From Warburgia ugandensis (Eukaryota > Streptophyta > Magnoliopsida > Canellales > Canellaceae): DNA of 64,000 nt. The stretch is from positions 18,265,945 to 18,329,944 of the forward strand of contig CP141132.1 in the NCBI GenBank assembly GCA_035236585.1, read 5' to 3'. The number at the start of each line of letters is the position of its first letter. Position 1 is the stretch's first letter. Made by a program: the position numbers and the translations under genes. Below the pieces are notes generated by a model. It made no database searches. It saw only the letters and a program-made list of their open reading frames with translations, and was not told the DNA's origin. Below, one piece after another: positions 10,646 through 22,459 of this stretch.

Positions 10646-12830
10646 TATTAAGTGTTCAATTTTGGTTAAAATACCCCTAATTTAGCATTCAATTAGATCA
10701 TCTAAGTGATCAAATTTGTAATTTTTAGCTTGATTTTGAATTTAGCCCTAATTGATCATGAAATCATTAATTTCTCAAAATCAATGGTTAGATGATCATT
10801 AAGAGCTAATCTGTGGATTAAAGTATGATTGAGATAAATCTAATTGTATTTTGTATGGTGCAGGTCAACCAAATTGAACATTGAATGGCTTAGATCGAAT
10901 CAATGGACTAGATAATCATCAAGGAACAAAAGGCACATGGGCAATTGATTAAGGAAGTGAATGTTAAAGAGGAATGGCAACATGGAAAGTTTGGTGAGTT
11001 TCCAAAGGTGGAGATTGCTAAACCATAAAGAAAAGAAGAAAAGTAGGGGGAGGAACCAAATTTAGAAGGTGGGGGGCTCTAAAGAAAGGAAACCAGCCAC
11101 CACCACCTTCTCTCCTCACTTCCTATCCTTGCTGAACCATTAGACGTAGACCCACCACCTCCCTCTTCGCCCGCTTCTCACCCCTTTCCTTCTCTCTCTC
11201 TCTCTCTACACCGCCCTTCTCTTCTTACTCTCCTCTCCACGCTCTCAGCCCTCTCTGACGCAGGCAGACCATTTCATTCTCACTCCCAATCCATGCTCCC
11301 CCTATCTCACTTCTCTCCCTCTTCACTATTGCACACGGTCTCTGTACTCACCTCTGTTCATCGGCACTTCAGTGTCATCCCTAAGGAACACCACCCACCT
11401 CTCTCTCTATCATCTCTGGTGCACCACACCGACGTCCTTGCCCAATACCAGCACCGATTTCCTTCTCAGCCCCCTAGTTCTCTGCCAGTCATCACCCCCC
11501 TTTCTCCTCTCTCCATCTCTCCCCCTCGTTCTCTCTTTCTTGTCCTCTGCCTCTCTACCCGATCCCACCTCTCCCACTCTTTCCCTGCTCTCTTTCTCTT
11601 CTTCTCTCCTTTTCTCCTCTTCTTTCTCCACCTTTCTTTCCTATTCCCTTCTCCTACTCTCTTTCCACAGCACCCTTCCCAATCACTCTTCACCAGCATC
11701 GTCATCAGCCCCAACGTCATCTATCCTAGCAGTCTTCACCACCAAACCACCCTTCTCTGTCAGAGATATCTTCTACCTTGTTCATCCGCACCTCTTCCAG
11801 GCTTCTCTCCTCCCCTAGCCAGCACCTCCTCTATTTCTGTTCACCGGTAGCACCAGCATCTCCCCTCTTCACCCACAGTTTTCCCATCTTTCTCTACTCC
11901 ACCATGACCCAGCCACCTTCACTGCTAATTCCTCTGCGTCATTTCTTTCCACCGAACAGACCGGATACAAAATCCCAATCTGGGTTTGCTCTCTTCTCCT
12001 CCCCCGCTCCTCTTCCTCCCTTCTTCTCCTCTCCATCGGCTTCATCTTCTTCCTCATCGGGCAGTTTCCCCCTTTCTTTTTTATTATTTTAAATTTGATT
12101 TTCTGTTAAATTCCAAATTTGCCCTTTATACTTTTAATTTAATTCCATTTCTCTCCTCTTTTTAATTCCCTCTATGTCCCTATTCCCATTCTAGTTTATT
12201 TTATTTTATTTGTATTCTGCTTATCCAGAAACTACACAATCCAACTCGATCAATTAACGCTTAACTTAATCAACAAGTTAGCCTTAACCATAAAAAATGT
12301 TCAAATTCTCCTTTGTTTCTTCTATGATTTTTAATTAACTTTTAAATTTCATTCTTAGGACATCCCTGAGCTTAATTAACATCATTGATTTTTAATCTAA
12401 AATACAAAAAGTGATCTAGACCATCCAAATCCCAAAATTATCTTTTACTCCTAATCTTTACAATTTTGAGGAATCTGACAAATCCAACTGGCAGATCTTT
12501 AATTAAGGATATTATGAAGACATTTATGAAGGTTGATCAACTCTAAGATGACCAAATTTGAAGAAATTGATAGTGATTAAGCTAGGACAGTAGATTTTTC
12601 ATGTTATTTGGTTTATTTTCTTTCTTTTTGTATTAGAAATTCTGTAATTTTTAAAAGTTAAATAGATCTAAACCTTTAATTCATTTCTAGTAAAAAAATT
12701 TATTTCTAATTTTTTATAATTAAATTTTATTTAAATTCCTACTTTTTAAGTTAAGTCCCAGTGGGATTGACCCGAACTTACATAAGCTACACTACAATAG
12801 CTTGTGCACTTGTAGTAAAACACATCAACA
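10646..12830 (+). mobile_element. Solo LTR, Athila type, with perfect TSD
   Basis: Flanked by GTTTC on both sides (10641-10645 and 12831-12835) with no internal region, so it is a solo LTR left by LTR-LTR recombination. It starts TATTAAGTGTTC, matching the TGTTGAGTGTTTAA end of element E's LTR with the terminal G changed to A, and ends CATCAACA. Layout: AT-rich U3 to about 11090, then a T/C-rich block at 11100-12080, then AT-rich sequence. Overlapping Ser/Pro/Leu-rich ORFs of 185 and 148 codons in the pyrimidine block follow from base composition and are not considered genes. Confidence 0.92.
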
Positions 12831-12835
12831 GTTTC

Positions 12836-13515
12836 TAATGCGTAAAGTCTTTTGAAACTTGATTATTATGCATAGGTTTCTTTACTAGTTCCATGCACCT
12901 TTTATTCAAGTTCTCATGCACACCCTTCATGTTCCATTTAGGTATTTGTCTTTTTCTTAGAATAATGTGCATCATTCTAGATTAGTTGCACTCCAAATTT
13001 CATGGGTATTTTGCATACATTCCTTTATTAGTCTCATGCACATTCATCTATGGGCCTGCGCACTCTTTTGAATGGTAATCCCTTAACTTACATGTTTTGA
13101 TTAGGCTTGTTTATGTTGAGTTAGTCATTGTTAAGTTTAGTTGCATCTTAAATTAGTTTTAGATAGTTTCTAATTCTAGTTTTTATAAAGTTCTATTTTT
13201 ATAAAGTTTCTAATTATAGTTTTAGGAAAGTGTTTTTTCCATTTCATGTATGTTTCAGTTTTCGGGATTAATTCATTCTAGTCTTACATTAACTTCTTTT
13301 ATTGAATGCATGTTAATTAGGAAATTTCTAATTTTAGATCTTTATTTTTAGAAAGTTTCTTTTAGTTTATGTTTTTAATTTCATGCATGTTTTCTTTTTC
13401 ATGTTGTTTAAATTCCTAAAAAAAATCAAATTCAATCTTTCTTTGGCTAGGATAAGTGGTTCAAATAAGATCTAATCAACATAAATGTTTGTGAGTATTT
13501 TTAAAATATACACCA
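12836..13515 (+). other. 3' part of element B 5' LTR
   Basis: AT-rich sequence after the solo LTR, running up to the primer site of element B. The LTR end is probably in ATATACACCAAG at 13506-13517; the exact terminal CA is uncertain. No gene. Confidence 0.6.
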
Positions 13516-13521
13516 AGTTTT

Positions 13522-13539
13522 TGGTGCCGATACTAAGGA
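13522..13539 (+). other. Primer binding site of element B (tRNA-Asp type)
   Basis: TGGTGCCGATACTAAGGA resembles TGGCGCCGTTGCCGGGGA, the site complementary to the 3' end of plant tRNA-Asp(GTC) used by Athila/Tat elements. The preceding CAAGTTT context is also typical. Most differences are C-to-T or G-to-A, showing age. Confidence 0.8.
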
Positions 13540-14748
13540 ATCGCAATGGATTTGTGGTTGGATCATTATTTAGATTGTTTATCCTTAGTCATAGTATTAG
13601 GTTTTATTAAATTAGGATTTTTGGATCATTCTTGCATATTTTGCTAATTTTTGAAAAAATGACATTTTTTCATTTTGAACAAGGAGAATTTAGCAAAAGA
13701 AGCGACGGTGATCTTGTGGGCCAAAATTTTATCGACATAATTAGGATTTCTTTGCTTTCCTAAATTAGGTTTTTCTATATTTGGGAGGACTTATAGTGAG
13801 GCCCCATTGTAATTTGTAATTATTTATTTATTTTAAATGAGTTATAATAATACATGCCAAGTGTGGTATATGATGGCCCACACTTGATTTTCATTAGAAG
13901 ACCTAGTGTAAGTTTTCCTTACTCTCTTTTATTTTTCTAATGTAGTTGCATTTATTGTAATTTGCATTATAGATGGTAAAGTAATTCATATAGTTTAGGG
14001 TCATTCTTTATAACTTGTTACATATTATTAAGGGTTGCTCATTAGTTTGCACATATTTAACGAAGGTTAGCCTGGGCGTAGTTATAACTAAGGCATAGGC
14101 TATCATGTTATAGTCTGTTGTTTATTAAAGTGTGGACCCTTTAATAGATAGCATATAGGTACACATTAGTTTCCTTTCCTTGTAATTGTATTGCACATTT
14201 AATTACCTTAAGGTAGATGTTCACATTGATAAGGAGGACGCCATAGGAATCCGCATAAGATAAGGACTAGATTTCATCACTAGATCCTTGGCTCACCAAG
14301 GTAATCAAATTGATCCTTGTATGTTTATGATCCCAACTCTTGAATTTTAATTTAAAATCAAGTAGCAAGAGATTTGAGGTTTTGAGCTAGCAGGAACCTT
14401 TTGAAAGGAGGAGATCTATTGTCACTCCAATGGCTTCTGAGCGTCATAGTTATAGTGGGTATCTAAAATCCAAGTGATTTTGTGTGTGCCTTTAATTGAC
14501 ATTTGTTGAGGTATAAATGCCTCCTTACATGAGAATTGTATTAACCACTTTAAAACATAACCTAACTGGTAAGCAATAATCAAGCCTAGATAAAAGGAGC
14601 TGTTTAGATCTAGGTCTAAAAGCTACCACCCTACACATTATCAAAGATTATCAAATCAGCACGTTAGTGAACCATTAGGATTGATTGTGCACCATTTAGA
14701 GTTAGGAGTAGTTTTCCTTTAATTTCACATAAAAAAAGTACTTATTCG
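13540..14748 (+). other. Untranslated leader of element B
   Basis: About 1.2 kb between the primer site and the first credible ORF, without domains. Long leaders are common in Athila/Tat and large non-autonomous elements. Confidence 0.55.
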
Positions 14749-15905
14749 TTGTGTACAACAATTTGTTTTGTTGTGTATAAAGTTGGACAATGGCCTACCA
14801 AACAAGGGATGGAAAAAAGACCATTTTCATACTATTTCACTCCTAAGCCATTGCGTGATGAGGATATGTATGAGATAATGACAAGGTATTCTCTTGATTT
14901 GTTCAATGCAATTAATAGTCAATTGGATAGTTTGGAAAGTTTAATGAATAGGTCAACTGCTTTTAGGCAATATACTAAGTCATATTAGTCATATCATCAA
15001 CCCAGTATGATAATTCCTATACTAAATCATATCAACAACCTTAGTACAATAATGAGTATACCTATTCTAGTCCACCATGCCCCACTACTGCATGGCCATC
15101 AAGCTTCACCTATAATGATAATTATAAGAAGCAAGGAGATGCACCTAATGCATTCACTGACCCTAGCAATCACTATTATCCTGAGATAGACTATCAAACT
15201 ATAATGGTTGGGCTAGGTATCATGAACAACCATGGTCTCATAATTATCATGAATATCAGGAAGAACTATTATGGACCTTGCTCAACCCTACATGATTTTC
15301 AAGAATATCAGGGACAACCATCATGGTCCCAACCTGATCAATCCTTTCCCAATACTCCAATGCCACAACATTATGAACCATATGAGTCTGAAGAATTATT
15401 AGAATAGACCCAAATTAGAGAAAGTACGGAGATGATATCATTTCAACTAGGTAAAATCCATGCTAACATTATACAATGGACTAAGAAAATGATACAAATG
15501 AGGAAGAATAGTGAGAAAACACTTAATATATATACTAGGATGGACATATCATATGATCCTTCTGAGCTACAAAGTTTCCAACCATCCTTGGAATCTTCCA
15601 ACCCCATATCCAATCAAGTCATGTCCTACTCCTTTTTTTGATGAAAAGACCTCCATTGATGAAGTGAATGAGTATTTAGATAATGTGCCATTAGTATATA
15701 CTTCTTAATAACAACACCGAATAGAATCCCCTACATTTCCTTAAAGTCAATTTGAGCCTTGTAGTGTAGAAGAAGTACTTAATTGGGACCTAAAGACTTT
15801 ATTTGATCAAAAACTAGATGGCAAAGTAGACCCACTTAAAACCTTACATATGTTTGAAGAACAGGAAGAAGAAGAGCCAATTGATGTTCTAGCTCAATAT
15901 CAATA
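14749..15905 (+). pseudogene. Element B gag-position ORF remnant, Tyr/Gln/Asn-rich
   Basis: Not assigned to a domain family. The 79-codon start contains KPLRDEDMYEIMTRYSLDLF, then changes frame into text rich in Y, N, Q, P and S (SYQQP, NHYYPEIDYQNYNGW, QPSWSQPDQSFPNTP). An acidic stretch ending in EEQEEEEPIDVLAQYQ closes near 15905. There are several stops and at least two frame changes. Position (after primer site and leader) and composition suggest the single gag-like ORF of a large non-autonomous element. No RT, RNase H or integrase motif was seen anywhere in B. It could equally be a degraded host-derived segment. Confidence 0.4.
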
Positions 15906-17320
15906 AACTCTAGGGTACCCATTATAAGTCATTAAACTTTTAAGCCCTACCATTTCTATGCTTCTAGAAAAACAAGAATAACCTTTTAGAGAAATGCAAA
16001 GCCAGCTTAAACCTCAATTTTAGGAATATGTAAGGGAAAAGGAGATATGTTATGTATTAATTGCTGTGGAAACTATCATTCCTCAAGAACCATTCATCTT
16101 GATTTGGTCTTAAGAAATTTAAATACATAGTGGTCTTTCATGCTATATTGTTATCACCATCAGACATTTCAAGGTGGAGGATGTATACTGACTACTGCAA
16201 AATTCTTAAATGGAGTGAGAAATTCCTCCATTTCATTATTAGGGTTAGAAATTAGATAAACTAATTAAGTTTAGGATTGGAGTAGAGTAGATTAGCTAGT
16301 TAATTTAGTTTAGGATATGTCTAATTGAAGATGTTAAACTTAGCACTTAACTAGAAGGCAACCAATGGGTTTTTAGAATTTCAATGTTCTACATTATACA
16401 TTTATCATTTAGAGTCCTATGTTTCCAAAACATTGGGGATAATGTTTAGTTCAAGTTGAGGGGTGTAGATATGCATGAGATTTCTAAGTTTTTTATATTT
16501 TTCAAAAAGAAAAAAAAAAGTTTTTAAGGTCAAGTTCCTTTAGTGTGATGAGAATTAGATTTTTTGAAGCTTAATATTTCTCCTACTTTAACTTCTTAAT
16601 AGAAATGCATATGGTTAATTTTGCATCTTATTCATGTCTTGAAGCATTTTATGAAAGTTAAATCACAGAATATACTTATACGCAGTGTATAATCTAGACT
16701 GATAGATAGTTATGACTTAGAGACCCTGAGGAAAATTAGTGGAGACATATATACCAAGTGAGTATTAGAGACTATCATCTTTTTTAGGGTTATATGTAAT
16801 TTCATAATTTCTTCAGTGTACTTTACTTTGAACGATCCAATATCTTGGTTTTGGTTAATTGTCAAGAATTACAATAAGAGTATTAACTTTGTTTCCTGAA
16901 CATTTATCGAAGCTAATAGATTTTAAGAAACTTAGGAAATGAGATAGGCCATCCTTGTTATAGCCCAAAGACATAAAACCTACATAGTATATTACACCCA
17001 TAGTTAGACCCTTTGAGCCTGTCGGTAAGCATTTTCTTTTTATAACCCCATTTACCTTAACTTAAAAAGCCAGTTAAATGTCCATCACTTATCTTTCAAA
17101 AATAAATAGAGATGGTAGAGAAAGTTCAAAAGGACAAAATTCTAAGTAAAGAAAAATATCAAAGTGCTTACAAAGAAAAATCCTTTCCTAAAAAAGAAAA
17201 AAAAAAAAAAAGAAATACAAAAGAAATATTAGAAAAAGAAAAGAAAAGTTATGAAGAGGAAAAGGAAAAATAGAAAAGATATTCACTTTACTATAATTAA
17301 AAGTAAAGTTGTCCAACAAC
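15906..17320 (+). other. 3' noncoding part of element B with a polypurine-like tract
   Basis: AT-rich, no ORF. A GTTGAGGGGTGT tract at 16455-16466 resembles the internal polypurine tract seen in element E (36614-36634, minus). A very A-rich stretch with many AAAGAAA motifs follows at about 17100-17270. Element B continues after the solo LTR at 20267. Confidence 0.5.
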
Positions 17321-17325
17321 AATGG

Positions 17326-20261
17326 TGTAGCACCCCAGATTTTTAAGACATTTTTTTTATAATAATAATAATAATAATAGCATTTTTAATAAGAGCATTT
17401 GGGATCCCATGAGAAAAGTGTGATTTATCATTTTACTAAACATATCTTAAAAACTCTGGGTGTTAGTTTTCCTTTCTCAAAATGGCATACATATAAATTA
17501 AAACACAAATAAATTTTTATGATAACAATACACATATAAATCAACGTCAAATAAATCAGCGCCTTTATTTTGAATCAAATCAATATCCGAAACACAATAA
17601 TAATATGGCCCAGGGTCTATCCATCATAACATCCCATATAACTGTCCAACATATGTCCAAACATCTCAATCAAATCCAAAATATAAAGTATACATTCCGT
17701 AATTAAATTCAAATGATAATCATGTTTATTGACTCACATCACTGTCTAAATTTCTAGTAAAAAGGATCTTCTGCAGCTCTCACGGTTTCTCAACAGCCTT
17801 GCCTTTCCTGTTATCGTGCTCGAGATCTAAGGCATTGCAAAATAAAGCAATGCTTCAACAAGCTATCGCTTGTGTAGGTACATAGACAATTAATGTAATA
17901 AAATGAAATAAATGAATAACAATAATGTTAAAATAAAAATTCTATCATCTATGAAGATAGCTGTATCATAAGTCATGCCAACATAAATGCCAATTTATTC
18001 CATATGCTAAAACATGCATTTCACGGAGTTAAAACATGACATGAATCAAGGTAAATGAGCATACAATAAGAATAAGGGCACCCTAAGGTAATGGGTCCCA
18101 CGACATCGTACTAATATCACTGATCATGAGTACTCATAGCCAACCTCTGAGTGTCGTCACACCCAGGCATACCATCCATAACCATGCTCATCATACATGC
18201 ACACATAATAAGAATATGGGCCATCATGCCATAGTGGCAACCCTCCATGGGTATCAACCACCGTTGCTCTCCGTCGACACCATAAAGGGAGACTTAGCGT
18301 CTGTCCCCATGGAAAGGCCTAAACCGGTAGTGTGGACTATCCATGTTACCAAACCCCTACCGAATGCCATCTATGGGCAAGTGTCTATCATATCACAATA
18401 TCATCACATCAAAATCTCAGAGGGTGAGTAGCCGACCCTATCCCTCATAGCATGACGCCCACCAGGCGAGGGCACCCGTCATCAAATATAAAACAAGGAA
18501 ATCATATGTATATGCTAAAACTCGAGAGCACTCATAACTCAAAATCCCCAAGACATGCCCCTCATCCTGGGGTTAGCTTATAAAAGGACCAGCTAATAAG
18601 CCTCTATTCTTATTTCAAAGTCAATCCATGCATTTCCAAAATATATAATAAGAAATAAGTCTCTATTTAAGCATAATTAATTAACATCATGCTCATAAAA
18701 ACATTTGTCATTAGTTTATTCAATAAAAGATTTCAATTTGTAATAATCATAATGTACTCAAAGTCGCATGAAATCCACGGCAAATAATAATTGCAATTTA
18801 AAACACAATCACGCATGATGCTATGTTTATGCATAGTTTAAAAATCAAGGCAAAGCATTAATTGTCGTCACCTACCTCAATGTGAGACCACTTAGCTTGC
18901 TAATAATCCACTTAACTGGTATATTCAAGTGCATCTGTACATATCACATCACTATTTTAATTTTTTTCTAAATTAAAAGTGGTCATTTATAAGTTTTTAA
19001 GTTAAAACTAAGTCCGCATCGTCAATACAGTCACAACACCTCTTCCGGATCATGATTTGGACTCTAGCTTTAAAAAATCAGGTTTTAAGTTCATGTATAC
19101 GTAAATGGGGCCTACCCGACCACCACAAGGTGGTTTGTCATGGGGACGCGCCACGTGTGTCCTCGGTACCATGACGCACCGCCGCGTGCGTCACGGTCAT
19201 CAGGACGTCGTGCGTCCCGACATTCCGAGATAACCCACGTGGGACCTCCCACGCGCGACTACTGCTGGTCGTGCGCCATTCCCTTTGGGGTGTCCTGCTG
19301 GGCGTCCTAGCATCAGCGTCAGGGCGCCGACGAGGTCGCCGCAGCCGAAGAAGATGACCGGATTCCGGTAGTCTCCGGCAAGCCTACAGACCTTTGTTTT
19401 GTGCGATTTTTGCACCATTTTTCTCAGAATTTCCTCTAGAATTCATTCATGCCCTCCTTTTGCACTGATTTTTCCAAAAACCATGTTTTTAAATGATTTT
19501 TCTCAAGTTCCTAAAAACGTCCATAGGTATTGGTTTTCACGTTTTCTAGAGAAACCCACCGTTCAATCTCTCCCAAATTTAAAGGGTTTGATCTTAGGTC
19601 TCTTGTGCACTAGTTGGACGGTGCAATTTTCAAACAAATATGGTTTCATCCATAAAATCATGCTCCAACAGTAGCATGCACAGAGTTCCTAGGAAATTTT
19701 GATTTTTTTCCTGATTTAAATGTGATTTTAATTTATATTTCCTATTTAATAAATACAAAAATTAGGGTTTTAAGGCTTACCTCGCGTTGTTAGCCATTGA
19801 TGGACATTGCCGGAGTTCCACTAGCCGAAAAAATTCAACTTTGTGGAGCTAGAGTGAAACTCAGTGAAAACACTCAAGGTGGAGCATTTTGGCACCTAGG
19901 GAGGGGTAGATATAGGCCTTAGCATCCTAGGGGAAGAGAAACTCTTCCCTTCACGCCTCTTTTCACTAGTTTCTCTGGCGATTTTGCTGGATCTGGTAGA
20001 GGCGTGTGGAAGACGGGGGTGTCATTATCAATTTGGGCCCCTGTGTTATACGTCTCTACCAAATGACTAAAATGCCCTTATAACTTCAACGGCTCCTAAC
20101 TCCCTCGTTTGAGTTCTGTTTTCCGCGTTCTTTGTGGCATTGGAATCCTATCAATGAGAACTTTCAAATTATTAAGTTTTAGGAAAATTTTCCATATATA
20201 AAATTTTAATTTAATTTATTTAGTAATTTCTTAATTTATACTAAAAATTAAGGATATTACA
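17326..20261 (-). mobile_element. Solo LTR, Tekay/Del type, with perfect TSD
   Basis: Reads TGTAGCACCCCAG at its left end and GATATTACA at its right end, the reverse complement of the TGTAATATCC to GGTGTTACA ends of element A. AATGG flanks both sides (17321-17325 and 20262-20266). The stretch 18230-18370 is the reverse-strand match of 3600-3730 in element A's 5' LTR, so both are one family. No internal region remains. It lies in the 3' tail of element B. ORFs inside are not credible genes. The GC-rich section at about 19100-19380 stands out from the AT-rich rest and has many CG dinucleotides. Confidence 0.93.
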
Positions 20262-20266
20262 AATGG

Positions 20267-20479
20267 AAGACCTCTACTTAAATTTGAAACTTTGTATTAT
20301 TTTTACCCTTTGTTTCAAAACCATTCCCAAGCCCATGTTTCATCTTATCCAAAGACCTGTTGATGTTAAGGTGGACAATAGCCTTAATAAGGATATAAAT
20401 AGGAAGGAATTAAGGTGAACTATTTCTAATGGTCTTGGTAATGGTATCCATTCTTAGAGATCATATTCTTTTGTCTCAT
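20267..20479 (+). other. Remainder of element B tail joined to copia fragment
   Basis: AT-rich sequence resuming the B tail after the solo LTR. Somewhere between here and about 20480 it passes into minus-strand copia 1 sequence. The junction and B's 3' LTR were not found. Confidence 0.35.
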
Positions 20480-21688
20480 TAGGGCTTATAAAATTATGTG
20501 AACCATCAGTATCTTTAGATCTAGTCACATAGTGAGTTAATTTTGTTTGACCCCTTTTCCTTTCACCTGAACCAAATCTCCATTTTCCATTTTTACTTGA
20601 AAATTTACAAGAGTATTTATATCCATAAAAATACTTTTATCTCCTATCCTATGAATACTGCATCCACTATCAAGCTTCTCTTGTCACATGCTACTTTACA
20701 TGCATAAAATATATTTCCTTCATCTTCTTTTTCTTAAAAAAAAAATAGCTTGTTGATCATTCTTTAGTCTACAATCTTTTCAAAGATACCCAAATTTTTT
20801 ACAATTATAGCATTGAAGTTTTCCTTTAAACTAACAATCTTTGTTGATATGGATACTCCTTTTACAAATACTAAACTTCTATTCAAAATTTTGTACTATT
20901 GTATTTCTGTCATAATTGCTTCTTCATCTTGCCCTTATGCCACTTGCTCTTCCTCTTCCTCTTCCTCTTACATAAGATTCTCCCTTTTGGTATTCTTGAG
21001 ATGATGACACATTTGTTTTTAAATGAAATTTAGCTTAGATTGAAGAGCACTCAACAAATTTTTCAAAGTGTTTCAATAACCTTTACTCATGAGTTTGTAG
21101 TGATGCCATTAACTCTTGAACACTTAAAGTGGAGATGTCTTTTGTTTCTTTAAATAACAGAGATCATGGAATCATATTTTTCTAGCATGCTAATCAAATT
21201 TTTTTCAACAACTTTCTTATCTAATATAATTTCACCATATATCCCCATTTGATTTACTACTTCAATAATTCTATAGAATTTTCTTTTAGCGCTTCAAATT
21301 CTTTCATCTTCTCTAACTTCTTTTAAGAGCTTGTACTTTAATCATTCTTACATTTGTGTTTCCTTGAAATTCCTCTTGTAGAATGCTCCATGCTTCCTTT
21401 GCCTTTGAGTCTATCATGATTCTTGAAAATATTATCTAAAATTGCTTGCTAAATGAATAAGAAAGCTTTTGCATCTCTCTTTCTATTCTCCTTTAAGGCT
21501 TCTCTTTAAGCATTTGTAAGAGTTGCTAATTGTTGAAGTTCCATATAGCCATTTTCAACCAAATCCAATAAATCTTGTGATAGAAAGAGAATTTTCATCT
21601 TCATACTCCAAAGGTCATAATTTTTTGTAGAGAATATAGGAATAGAGGGTTGTTTGATACTCAAACCTTGATTATTTGTGCTGGTCAT
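20480..21688 (-). pseudogene. gag: Copia 1: gag and protease remnant
   Basis: Minus-strand Ty1/copia fragment. Gag starts at 21688 (MTSTNNQGLS) and contains the family hallmark FSTKNYDLWSMKMKILFLSQD. More gag text follows (KEAWSILQEEFQGN). The zinc knuckle reads CYNCKKFGYL-stop-KDC near 20780-20825, with the His of CCHC changed to Tyr. The protease motif DSGCSIHRIGDKSIFMDI lies at about 20625-20672. The frame is broken by several stops. Integrase, RT and the left-hand (3') LTR are missing, so the element is truncated on its 3' side near 20480. Confidence 0.8.
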
Positions 21689-21801
21689 TGTATTTTACTG
21701 TTATGGTGATGATTTGTGTCTGCCCACCTTCAAGTCCAGCCACTACTATGATGATTTATTTTTACCCACCTTTTCTATACCTAGCCACTCGAATCAAACA
21801 T

Positions 21802-21813
21802 GCTATGATACTA
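21802..21813 (-). other. Primer binding site of copia 1
   Basis: Minus strand TAGTATCATAGC, a changed form of the initiator-Met site TGGTATCAGAGC, 14 bp from the LTR edge at 21828. Confidence 0.65.
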
Positions 21814-21833
21814 ATCTATTGGTTTTTTGTAAG

Positions 21834-21853
21834 GTTTAGAAAACAAATATGAA
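21834..21853. repeat. 20-bp target site duplication of the LINE unit (left copy)
   Basis: GTTTAGAAAACAAATATGAA at 21834-21853 and GTTTACAAAACAAATATGAA at 25661-25680 differ at one base and bracket the whole 21854-25660 LINE unit. Confidence 0.85.
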
Positions 21854-22120
21854 TCATCATCATCATCATGAAGATCTTATCCCAATTAGGAGTCAGCCAC
21901 ATAAATCTTGTTCCTCCATTCCTCTCTATTAAGTACCATGGCTTCATTTAGTCCCAAAGTTTTTATATCCTTTCTCACCACTTCTATCCACATTCTCTTA
22001 GGCCTTCCCCTTGCCCATTTAGAACCTTCTACTTGCATTGCCTCACTCCTCCTAACCGGTGCCATTTTCGGTCTCCTTTGAGCATGTCCAAACCATCTAA
22101 GTCCAATCTCCCTTATCTTG
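21854..22120 (-). repeat. 5'-truncated second copy of the RTE 3' end
   Basis: Closely matches 22176-22445 (shared phrases include TTCCTCCATTCCTCTCTATT and GGCTTCATTTAGTCCCAA on the plus strand). It stops matching at 22120, and the following 22121-22175 is unrelated AT-rich sequence. Confidence 0.85.
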
Positions 22121-22459
22121 AATCCAAGAAGAACATTAAAAGCAAATAAATAACAATAACAATACCAATAGCTAAATCATCATCATCATCAAGACCTTAT
22201 CCTAATTAGGGGTCGGTCACATGAATCTTATTCCTCCATTCCTCTCTATTAAGTATCATGGCTTCATTTAGTCCCAACGTTTTTAAATCTTTCCTCACCA
22301 CTTCTATCCACGTTCTTTTGAGCCTTCCCCTTGCCCTTTTAGAACCCTCTACTTGTATTGCCTCACTCCTTCTAACTAGTGCCGTTGTTGGTCTCGTTTG
22401 AACGTGTCCAAATCATCTAAGTCTAATCTCCCTCATCTTGTTACCTATTGGTGCTACCC

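Noticed and set aside
11293..11850. 185-codon ORF and the overlapping 148-codon ORF
   Set aside because: Same pyrimidine-rich LTR block in the solo LTR; overlapping open frames without domains.
18126..18431. 101-codon ORF
   Set aside because: Inside the solo LTR 17326-20261 and not shared as a frame with the matching part of element A.
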